Shown here piece after piece: positions 55,446 to 64,000 of a stretch of 64,000 nucleotides of DNA. The translations under genes were made by a program, and so were the position numbers. The notes beneath the pieces were generated by a model. It saw nothing but the letters and a program-made list of their open reading frames with translations. It searched no databases and was not told the origin of the DNA. Source of the stretch: Ilyonectria destructans. Lineage: Eukaryota > Ascomycota > Sordariomycetes > Hypocreales > Nectriaceae. Location of the stretch: assembly GCA_020740775.1 (NCBI GenBank), contig JAHEWK010000012.1, forward strand, positions 992,001 to 1,056,000. Reading direction: 5' to 3'. Position 1 is the first letter of the stretch; every line of letters starts with the position of its first letter.

Positions 55446-58400
55446 ATGGACTTTGGAAGCTCACAAGAACCCCCCGCCAAGAAGCGGAGGTTCTTTGCTG
55501 ACCCGGATGAAGCTTCCTCGGACCCCGTGTTCCCAAGTCCCCTTGCCGGCTCCCCACTGCCTCAGCGGAATCGTTTCTTCAAGGATGAAAACGAAATTAA
55601 GCTGGAGGGGCAAGACGAACGAACCGTCTTCGCCGAGAGATCACAGAATGAAGTACCAGAACCATCGACCCCGGTACAACCGAAATTGGAGCCGCCGCCC
55701 GAATCGAATCATGACTCGTCGTCCGTAACCTTCGACCAAGAAACCTTTGAGAGCTTCATTGGCGACAAGGTGAAGCCGGACGTTCTCAGCGCAATCCGAG
55801 ACCACTGCGGGGACAATCTCGAACGAGCGGTGAATATGTATTTCGACGGCACCTACAAGAAGTTCACCAAAAAGACGACACATGTCACCCCTTCAAGACC
55901 GGCCTTCGAAACTCCAAGGCGCCCGACTTCCGACGCCACGGCTGAACGACCATCCACAACAGCAGCTCAGCGCAGAATGCCGAATTCGAGATACATAGGG
56001 GCCTTTGGTGTTGAAGGATGGGCTACACGAAGCGGCGCGAACCTTTTGAAGCATGGCGACGTTGTTAAGATTGAGCGACAGAAGATCCAGCCGCCTCAAC
56101 CCCCAAAGATTAAAGGAAAGTTCGGTGGTTCTGTAACACCTTCCAGACCAAATAATGCAGCTTCGAGACGGGTTGACGTCATTGTGCGCTTCACGAGCCA
56201 GAGTGGAATGGAGATTGGCAGGCTGTCCAAGGACACTGCGAGTTGGGTTTCCACGTTGATGGACGAGAAGATCTGCAAGTTTGAAGGAGCCTGCGTCTAT
56301 GCTCCTGACCGACTCAGAACGAACGACACCGTCTTCCTACAACTGACATGTTCCCTTCTAAAATCGGCCTTCTTCAGTCGTGGCTTTCAGCTTGCTGATG
56401 ACAGATCTGCCGTTATTTTCGAGCAGACTGAAACGGCCGACGAGAAGCAACTTCGACTTCGGCAAGTTGCCCTGGCCAAGTTACTCCAGGAAATCAACCT
56501 GCAACCGACCATGACGAATGCTGCCGCGAAAGATGGTCGCAAAGGGTTGTTGGAGGCAGCTGAACAAGATGAGCAAAAACAGAAAGACCCGAAGAAGGCT
56601 CCCACAAATGGCAAAGACCCCGGATCTGACCCGTCCTCGGATGTCGAGGAGGGAGAAGAGTTGGAACAAGATCAACTGGATGCGTTGTACAAGAAAGCAC
56701 AATCCTTCGACTTTAGTACCCCCGAAGCACAGCCCGCAGACACCTTCGCCATGACACTTCGTACCTATCAAAAGCAAGCACTGCACTGGATGATGGCCAA
56801 GGAGAAGGACGAACAGAGCAACAGAGAGCCGTCGATGCACCCGCTGTGGGAGGAGTACATGTGGCCGCTCAAGGATTTTGACGACAAGGACCTCCCGCAG
56901 GTCGAAGGACAGCCCAAATTCTATGTCAACCCTTATTCCGGTGACCTTTCCCTTGACTTCCCCACCCAGGAGCAACACTGCCTGGGAGGTATTCTGGCAG
57001 ATGAAATGGGTCTGGGAAAGACGATTCAGATGCTGAGTTTGATCCACTCCCACCGATCCGAGATTGCACTGGAGGCCCGCAGACCGGTAACAGAGCTCTC
57101 GAGCGTGAATCAGCTCACCAGGTTAGGCATGAACTCAGAATCAGTCTTGCCCGCGCCATGTACCACTCTGGTTATTGCTCCCATGTCTCTGCTCTCACAG
57201 TGGCAGAGTGAGGCCGAGAAGGCGTCCAAGGAGGGGACCATGAAGATTGAGCTCTACTACGGAAACGAAAAGTCGGCAAACCTTCAGGCTCTCTGCTGTG
57301 CCTCAAATGCAGCTAGCGCTCCTGATGTTGTCATTACAAGTTACGGCGTGGTGCTCTCTGAGTTCACCAGCATTGCTGCGAAGAACGGAGACAAGGCATT
57401 CCACAATGGCATCTTTTCCCTCAAGTTCTTCAGAGTGATTCTCGACGAGGCGCACCACATCAAGAACAGGTCTTCAAAGACGGCGAAGGCTTGCTATCAG
57501 ATCGCGGCCAATCACAAATGGGCCCTCACAGGAACGCCCATTGTGAACAAGCTGGAAGACTTGTTTAGCTTGGTGCGATTTCTGGGAGTCGAGCCTTGGA
57601 ACAACTTTTCGTTCTGGAGAACATTCATCACGGTACCCTTTGAGTCCGGAGAGTTCGTGCGTGCGTTGGATGTGGTGCAGACTGTCTTGGAACCTCTTGT
57701 GCTTCGACGCACCAAGGACATGAAGACCCCTGACGGCGAGCCACTTGTACTCCTGCCCCCGAAACAGGTTGACATTGTCGAAGTCGAGCTATCACAAACC
57801 GAGCGAGAAGTCTATGACTACATCTTCAACAGGGCGAAACGTACCTTCTCTCAAAACGTCGAAGCCGGTACCGTCATGAAAGCATACACAACCATTTTTG
57901 CACAGATTCTTCGGCTCCGCCAGACGTGCTGCCATCCTATTCTCGTCCGCAACCGTGATATTGTTGCGGACGAAGAAGAAGCGGGGGCGGCGGCCGATGT
58001 GGCAGCAGGCCTAGCAGACGACATGGATCTCGAGTCTCTCCTAGCACAATTCACAGCGGTGACGGATGAGGCTTCGAAGGAGAATAACCGGACGTTTGGC
58101 GCCCATGCCTTGGAGCAAATCCGGGATGAGGCGGAGAATGAGTGTCCTTTATGCTTTGAGGAGCCGATGAATGACCAAACTGTCACTGGCTGCTGGCACT
58201 CGGCCTGCAAGAAATGCTTGCTTGACTTTATGAAGCACGAGACTGATAGGGCAGTTGTTCCTCGATGCTTCAACTGTCGCGAGCATTTAAACCAGCGGGA
58301 TCTGTTCGAAGTTGTTCGCCACGATGACGAGCTTGACAGTTTCTCCAAGAAGCCGCGAATCAGCCTACAGCGACTGGGTGTCAATGCATCGTCGGCAAAG

Positions 58401-58959
58401 GTGACGGCATTGATTTCCGAACTTCGAAGCCTGCGAAAGGAACATCCGAAGATGAAGTCGGTCGTCTTTTCTCAGTTCACCTCTTTCCTCTCACTTATCG
58501 AGCCTGCCCTCACCCGGATCAATGTCAAGTTCCTGCGCTTAGACGGATCCATGGCACAAAAGTCCCGAGCTGCTGTGCTTAATGAGTTCACGGAAAGGAA
58601 GGGATTCACTATCCTCTTACTGAGCTTGCGCGCTGGTGGTGTAGGACTCAATCTGACAAGTGCTGGGCGAGTTTTCATGATGGACCCGTGGTGGAGTTAC
58701 GCAGTGGAGGCACAGGCTATCGATCGAGTGCATCGTATGGGACAAGAGGCAGAAGTTCAGGTGAAGAGATTTGTGGTCAAGGAGAGCGTGGAGGAACGGA
58801 TGCTAAAGGTCCAGGAGAGGAAGAAGTTTATGTGAGTTGACGTAAAACTTTGGCAGGCACACAACTAACTTATATCACAGCGCAACCTCCCTGGGAATGA
58901 TGAGTGACGAGGAGAAGAAGCTCCAGCGGATCGAGGACATTAAAGAGTTGCTGAGTTAA
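55446..58959 (+). CDS. RAD5: DNA repair helicase and ubiquitin ligase Rad5
   Basis: Exons 55446-58831 and 58881-58959 give about 1154 residues; the intron is GTGAGT...CACAG with CTAAC. Domains in order: N-terminal tail with two FF motifs (residues 16-17 and 44-45); a UBA/CUE-like helix set around 98-138 (SFIGDKVKPDVLSAI, LERAVNMYFDGT); HIRAN from ~178 (SRYIGAFGVEGW); and a SWI/SNF2 helicase with DEMGLGKT near 519-526 and DEAHH at 667-671. A C3HC4 RING (C900, C903, C916, H918, C921, C924, C941, C944) is inserted between the helicase lobes, and the second lobe has QAIDRVHRMGQ. This order is diagnostic of Rad5/HLTF. The protein works with Mms2-Ubc13 to polyubiquitinate PCNA and remodels stalled forks for error-free damage tolerance. 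All key catalytic residues are present. Confidence 0.96.
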
Positions 58960-59895
58960 TTGTCTAGCGCAACACGCCGCTGGTAATGTGAATGGATGAT
59001 GGTGTGGTACATACGGCGTGGGATTTGAGCGACGCATACATTGGCGTTTGTGGGAAAGGACTGGCAAAACAATTAGAGACACTAGACAGGTGTCATGGAC
59101 CGGCTTGTAGCAATGATTAACGATGGGGCGAGTTGGTCGGCGTGCTTCTCACGTTACGAGGTTGTACTAGCACACGAAACAAATGAGGCCGGTCCTGATC
59201 GGACAACCTGACTTAAAAGCAATCACCCGCAACAATTCTCCGCTGCCTTGTCATTTCCCGCAAGGCAGGCAATCATTTGGCATGTTTTCTGATCACTGCG
59301 CTGACCCGCTCTAGTCATGTTTTGCTGGTGTCGTGCTCATTGCCCAAGACAACTTGTCGCGTGACTCGTCTTTTTATATCATCCTTCACCAACACCCAAA
59401 GCCTGACTCGTCTCACCTGACCGGGGGCCGCTCGCCATCACGGGCTCTTGAGCCTCAAGCCGTGGTATATAAAGGCCCGGCCGGGTCAGGTCGGTTGTCG
59501 GCTTGGGGCAAGCTGTTTTTTTATTGCCCCCATTCGGAAACAAAGTGCATACTGCCAACGTTACCTACTCTTTGCTGTTGGCCGAACCAAGTCGGCAGCC
59601 GAGTTGCAGGTGAGCAAACAAAGTGCACTGGACGCCTTGTACGGTTAACACCGGGAGGAAATTTTGAGGCATCGCACCAGGATCTGCCGTGTTGTTGTTG
59701 TTGTTTGTGGCAGTGAGGCTGCTCATCGCCTTGTAGTTGGGTTTGGAGGTTGGGTGCGTCGACAGATAGAGCGGAGTTGCTAATGTTCTTGCATCTCTTT
59801 GTTCGAGACCAAAGAGACCTCGACCTCGAGAACGGCTTCTTGTCAGAAATCATCTATTATCTACATCTCTACACCTTATCGACCGTTATCTCATC
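58960..59895. other. Intergenic, 0.9 kb, with a TATA element
   Basis: 3' flank of RAD5 followed by the promoter of the gene at 59896. No gene was recognised. Confidence 0.55.
59466..59473 (+). promoter_or_regulatory. TATATAAA box
   Basis: A canonical TATA element within GGTATATAAAGG, 430 bp before the ATG at 59896. If used it implies a long leader. Confidence 0.4.
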
Positions 59896-60714
59896 ATGGA
59901 TCGATTCGCCGAGCAGTTGTTCGGGCGTCCAGCCAAGGACACCAAGTACTCGTCCCGAGACAAAGAAGGCCCCGGCTTCATGGAGTCCATCGCCAGAACC
60001 TTTGTCGCGTCCGCTGCCGACCGAGCCATGGGCCAGGTAAACGGCCAACGCGGCCGCGGCGGCGGGTTCGACCACGAAGACTTTCGCTCGCTGGGAGGGT
60101 TCGTGCTGGAGATGATGAACGGCGGGGACGACGGCGACAGACAGCGCAAGAAGAGCAAGAAGCGGCGGCATTCGGAGCGGGAGACCACTCGCGACATGCC
60201 CCGTGAGAAGGAGAGCGTCCAAGATCCGGGGTACGGCGGCGAGCCACGCAAACGCCGTCGTGGCCATCGTCTCTCCGGCAGTCCGCTCCACGTCACCTTC
60301 GCCGAGCCGCTGCAGGACTTCGACTACCCTCCGGTGCGCAAACGACACCGCCGCCGGCACGAAGACGTCTACGAGCCGGACTCCCGGCACTCGCGCTCCG
60401 ACTCGCACCGCAGCCGCCGGCGCTCGCACGAACGCCGCTCGCGCCGCCGCCACCCCAGGGTCGACCTACACACGCTCAAGTCGGAGCTGGAGGACATGTC
60501 GAGCACCATCATCGGGCTGAACGCGCGCAGCACCACGCACCTGGACTGCGAGTTCTACGACAAGTTTGCGCGCAAGGGCGGCCGCCTGCAGGACGCCATC
60601 GGGAGCACGCTGGGGCAGATCCGGGAGCTGGACGGCGGCGCCTCGGAGGACGAGGAGAGGAGGGAGCGCAAGAGGCGGCGGAGGGAGCGCAGGGAGCGCA
60701 GGGAGAGGTGGTGA
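59896..60714 (+). CDS. Arg-rich basic protein of unknown function
   Basis: Single frame of 272 residues, ATG in ATCATGG context. The N-terminus (MDRFAEQLFGRP) is followed by an EGPGFMESIARTFVASAADRAMG helix and a GGFDHEDFRSLGGFVLEMM segment. A highly basic Arg/Ser/His-rich centre (RRRSHERRSRRRH) suggests a nuclear location. Near residues 190-250 there is a probable helix pair (LHTLKSELEDMSSTIIGLN, DCEFYDKFARKGGRLQDAI). The protein ends in an ERRERKRRRRERRERRERW tail. I do not recognise a named family. Nucleic-acid binding is plausible from composition only. Confidence 0.7.
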   Translation: MDRFAEQLFGRPAKDTKYSSRDKEGPGFMESIARTFVASAADRAMGQVNGQRGRGGGFDHEDFRSLGGFVLEMMNGGDDGDRQRKKSKKRRHSERETTRDMPREKESVQDPGYGGEPRKRRRGHRLSGSPLHVTFAEPLQDFDYPPVRKRHRRRHEDVYEPDSRHSRSDSHRSRRRSHERRSRRRHPRVDLHTLKSELEDMSSTIIGLNARSTTHLDCEFYDKFARKGGRLQDAIGSTLGQIRELDGGASEDEERRERKRRRRERRERRERW

Positions 60715-61323
60715 TTGGGGAATGAGACGACTAGACGGACGTGATGGGTAAATGTAACATGTTTTTTAGAAGGTCGGATAGACGCAGTGGGTTTGCTTGA
60801 TTCGTTTGATAGACCACTTATAGATACATGCGTTGGGTTTCGCTAGAAAGGAATGTTTCTCGAATGTTTCCAACATCACGACGCACCTTGTCAATATCAA
60901 TCAGCATTTGCATTGAAAACAGTCATCGCTCGTGCATCATCCCACAAAGAAAGCCAATTCCCACCGTCATCGTCATCCACAATCCCAACAGTTGTCCCAC
61001 CCGACCACGCGGCCGCTCCGACCTAAACTCGCGGGAAGCAGAATGCCATGCAGAAAGCTGCATGTTTGCACTTCTCCCGTCAAAGCAAGCATGAGAAAAC
61101 ACCAGAGGAATCGCAATGCACGAACGAGAAAACAGTTTTGTTTCCCCTTTTTCGAGCGTGACTAGATGAGCGCTCTTGCGTGGGCGTGTAAGACGTGAGG
61201 AGTGAGCATGCTGGCGACGAGTGCGATGCTGCAAACCTGCGAGCTAGGTGTATATAGAGATTGTGTTTCTGTCGTAGAAGTCTTTGTCAAATCACTACTC
61301 TTAGACGGAAGCCACTTTGTTGC
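60715..61323. other. Intergenic, 0.6 kb
   Basis: 3' flank of the basic protein and 5' flank of the membrane protein. No gene or repeat recognised. Confidence 0.55.
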
Positions 61324-62034
61324 ATGATGCCGCCGATCACTGTGCTGAGAGACAACTCTCTCAGTCAAAGCTTGCGACGTTGTTCCAAGGACCACGGCAT
61401 CCAAGATGGAAACCAAATCGAAATCCGGTGTTTTGAAGGGACTTCATGTTTAACGTCGTCCATCAACTCTCCCTACAGCAAGTCAACCATCCGTGACTTC
61501 TTCCCACCACCCGAAGTTCCATGTCTACGCGCCACGTTGGACAATACTCGGTCAGGATCCTTCCACCGGCTGCACCGACGAGCCTCAGGCGTTGACATGG
61601 TGGGACTATCGATCGGCATGTCCTTTCTCTTTGTGATCCTGGGAATATTGGGGTGTGTGATTCTTGGGAAGAAGGGTAAAGATCGGAAAGGGAAGGGTTC
61701 AAATAAGCGCACGAAAAGCATCAAGATTCGCCGTCGACAAAGCGCTTACCAGACTAAACGGAGCACTCATGCGCACTTGCATGGACACCAAGTTTATGAT
61801 CATCGTCATGGCCACACTCGACATCATCGATCACACAGCAGGAGGCAAGATTGGACGATCCAACATCCCCAGATGGTTCTTGAGGATCCCGGGGCTTGGA
61901 CTTCATATCCGGAGCCCATCCATGTGGCTCATCGAGGGTCTCCCAACGACATGGATGCACCACAGGATGATGCAAGAGACGAACAACTGAATAATGACTG
62001 GGATTGGATGAGGTGGCAGATGGGTAGTGATTAG
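61324..62034 (+). CDS. Predicted single-pass membrane protein with basic His-rich tail
   Basis: 236 residues from the first of two adjacent ATG codons; no upstream ATG lies in frame nearby, so this start is a choice. The N-terminal ~85 residues are polar. One strong hydrophobic segment follows (MVGLSIGMSFLFVILGILG), then a lysine cluster (GKKGKDRKGKGSNKR), an Arg/His-rich region and an acidic Trp-containing end (NNDWDWMRWQMG). By the positive-inside rule the C-terminal part faces the cytosol. No domain or homologue is recognised. It could be partly mis-modelled at the 5' end. Confidence 0.55.
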   Translation: MMPPITVLRDNSLSQSLRRCSKDHGIQDGNQIEIRCFEGTSCLTSSINSPYSKSTIRDFFPPPEVPCLRATLDNTRSGSFHRLHRRASGVDMVGLSIGMSFLFVILGILGCVILGKKGKDRKGKGSNKRTKSIKIRRRQSAYQTKRSTHAHLHGHQVYDHRHGHTRHHRSHSRRQDWTIQHPQMVLEDPGAWTSYPEPIHVAHRGSPNDMDAPQDDARDEQLNNDWDWMRWQMGSD

Positions 62035-62515
62035 GAAGGCAGATGTGGAGAAGTCGACGAGGCCGCGTCGTTGTAGTCATTGTCATCGGGGAGATCATCA
62101 CCATTCGGAGGGATGGCTTAAGAGAGGGCGGAGGATGTAGAAGGCTCGTAAGGCGGATGCAAGAAAGGAGCAAAAGAAATCATGGAGCTTAGGCTTGTAT
62201 CGCGTGGTTGAACTGGACAATAAACAGCATAGATGAAACCTATGAGAATTTGTAGAAAGCTATGACTCAAGCCAACAAAACGATATTCCTAGACCACCTA
62301 CAGGGACCTCTGTCCATAAACCCAAGAAGAATCCTTAGCACTTACTGCAGAAATCACTTAAACAAATTATTGGTAATACACTGCCAAAGATGTACAAGGA
62401 AGGGAAAGCCTACCGAGGTGTTAGCTATTTGTTGTTCATGGCACAGCAGGAAGGAGAGTTACCTATCGTATCATGTCAAACCCCCAGATGGAACCCAAGG
62501 ACTAGCACAAGCCCC
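62035..62515. other. Convergent intergenic, 0.5 kb
   Basis: Nothing recognised beyond the 3' flanks of the two membrane-protein genes. Confidence 0.5.
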
Positions 62516-63034
62516 CTAACCGTCTGCAGGTTGTTCTTTTGGCGGAGGCGTATCGTCAGCCGGAGTGGCAGAGCGAGGGGGAGGGGGAGAACGGGGAGGT
62601 GCTGATCTCGGCGGCCGAGGAGGCCGAGGGCGTGGTGAGGGCGGCGCTCCCCTGTCAGAGCTCCTGGAGCTCTTGCTGCTGGAGGATTTGTGCCTGTGAT
62701 GTCTCTTCTTCTTCTCGGTGAACCTGATAGAGCGGCCGTAGAAGTATAGGAAGGTAATGACAACGGCGAGGAAGGCGGCGACGAGAATGCCGACAATGAG
62801 GCCGATCTTGATGTTGTTGTTCTTGTCTGGATTGTCAGAGAATTGCCTCTTCCGAATAGTGGCCTGGTCTCCGCTACCGGTCTCAGTACAAAGACGGAGC
62901 GGACTCAACCCCAGACGGCAGAGAATAGAAACAAAATCCGAGTGAGACCCGTGGCTGTCGGCGAGGGCCCCCGTGCCAAGGCGCTCCTGCGCCACGGAGA
63001 CCCGAATATGATGATGGGCTGACGGGATATACAT
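62516..63034 (-). CDS. Predicted type-I-like membrane protein with Pro/Ser-rich tail
   Basis: 172 residues from the first ATG in frame (63034). The N-terminal ~60 residues look unlike a signal peptide and may be leader sequence or contain an unrecognised intron. The convincing part begins near ATIRKRQ and holds one transmembrane segment (IGLIVGILVAAFLAVVITFLYFYG). A juxtamembrane basic stretch (EKKKRHHRHK), a serine run and a long proline-rich cytosolic tail with repeated RPPRP and PPR units follow. This organisation recurs in small fungal membrane proteins whose function is not known. Confidence 0.55.
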   Translation of the reverse strand: MYIPSAHHHIRVSVAQERLGTGALADSHGSHSDFVSILCRLGLSPLRLCTETGSGDQATIRKRQFSDNPDKNNNIKIGLIVGILVAAFLAVVITFLYFYGRSIRFTEKKKRHHRHKSSSSKSSRSSDRGAPPSPRPRPPRPPRSAPPRSPPPPRSATPADDTPPPKEQPADG

Positions 63035-64000
63035 CCACACTCCAGTCAGGGTTAAAGGGGGAGGTCAACAAAGGGCAGAGAGAATGGAATCAATCACATG
63101 GGGAAAACGTGGAATGGAGAGCATGGCATGGAAGGGCAAAGGCAGGGCGCAAGGAGAACCCTGGGCGCAGGAGGCATTCTGCAAAGAAGAGTCTTTTGAT
63201 CCACTTGCAGAGTTCCAGGAGAGGGGATACCTATTTAACCACGCAAGCGCTAGGACAAAACGCGGCGAGGCAGCTCCGGGCGACGGGCGGCGGGAGACGA
63301 GCGTGCATGGCGTGAGAGAATAGCGAGGTTGAGCAACAAAACTGTGCATCGATGGAGAGACAGGTGCATATGCAACCAGACAAGTGGACTGCTGTAGTGG
63401 CCACGGAGGTGAGGTGGTGCATGCTCCTCCGGGCGGCCCGGCGTATCAGCACGCGGGAGTGGACAGCAGATCCAATGAAGGGTCGTGGGGAAGTCGGTTT
63501 TTCGGTTCCAATCAATCGGGCTGAGGCGAGAAGTGATGAGTCGGGAGAGTAGGACGGGATGAATGGGTGGGGGAGCTTGACAGGGACTGGATGGATGACG
63601 ATGGTTCCTCTTGCGAGGCTGGCCGGCGAGAAGAGAAAAGAGCAGACAATATGAGAGAAATGGGATCAGCCCCTGCTGCGCAAGTACCGGGGAAGAGTAT
63701 CAGGGAAGAGACATTTAGGCAACTAGCCTAGCCGCCTTAACTCGGACTCGGACTATGCGTCTCGTCGCACTGCGCAGTGTAAGCAAGGCAACGTCGGCGC
63801 CTGGACAGGACCAGCGGGAATGACTGCAGCCTCCCGCAACGGGCGAGACGAGACGAAACGAGAGCTGCCACACGGGCTCACGGCGTGATGCAACGGGAAG
63901 AGAAGAGAAGGGAAGGGATGGGATGGGAGGGGCCCACGGCAACGAGGGACGGAAAGCTGCGAGCTGCGGGCTGACAGCGGCATCAACCCTGATATCCGAG
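63035..64000. other. Right end of window, no gene recognised
   Basis: Upstream flank of the preceding gene. It contains a purine-rich run of GGGAA/GAGAA units around 63893-63930. Short open frames lack domains. Confidence 0.5.

Overview
The window reads as nuclear DNA of a filamentous ascomycete (Pezizomycotina), most likely a Sordariomycete. Genes carry short introns (about 47-120 bp) with GT(R)AGT-like donors, CTAAC-type branch sites and YAG acceptors. They encode fungal hallmarks: a Chs7-type chitin synthase chaperone, a DUF3716 protein, a Clg1/Pho80-type cyclin, and fungal DUF7708 and DUF7025-AAA proteins. Leaders are long and pyrimidine-rich. All intron coordinates were placed by hand from splice signals and frame continuity. 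No rRNA, tRNA, CRISPR array or intact transposon was recognised.

Layout. 0-14 kb: a DUF8035-like low-complexity protein (-), UTP8 (-) sharing a 614-bp divergent promoter with ELG1 (+), and a His/Arg-rich membrane-anchored protein (-). 15.2-20.8 kb: an accessory-looking divergent pair, a DUF7708 NLR-like gene (-) interrupted by two in-frame TAG codons, and a nine-exon AAA+ ATPase (+). Their proposed start codons lie only about 75 bp apart. 20.8-33.0 kb: a 12.2-kb stretch with no convincing gene, ending at a Pho80/Clg1-type cyclin. 37-45 kb: CHS7 and a DUF3716 zinc-binding protein. 46-59 kb: a dense housekeeping block of DPB11/TopBP1 (-), DCN1 (+), mitochondrial bS6m (-), an NDUFAF6-like complex I factor (-) and RAD5 (+). 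59.9-63 kb: a basic nuclear-looking protein and two single-pass membrane proteins of unknown function.

How the genes relate. Three proteins of the replication-stress and PCNA axis sit within 50 kb: Elg1 (PCNA unloading), Dpb11 (replication initiation and checkpoint) and Rad5 (PCNA polyubiquitination and fork remodelling). Each has an ACGCGT or ACGCGG element in its upstream region, so MBF-type G1/S control is a testable common theme.

The most unusual locus is the DUF7708/AAA pair. Both premature stops are TAG, the surrounding frame and splice sites are otherwise intact, and TAG-to-TGG recoding by sexual-stage A-to-I mRNA editing is known in Sordariomycetes. Whether this is an edited functional gene, a RIP- or drift-damaged pseudogene, or part of an allorecognition-like module cannot be decided from DNA alone.
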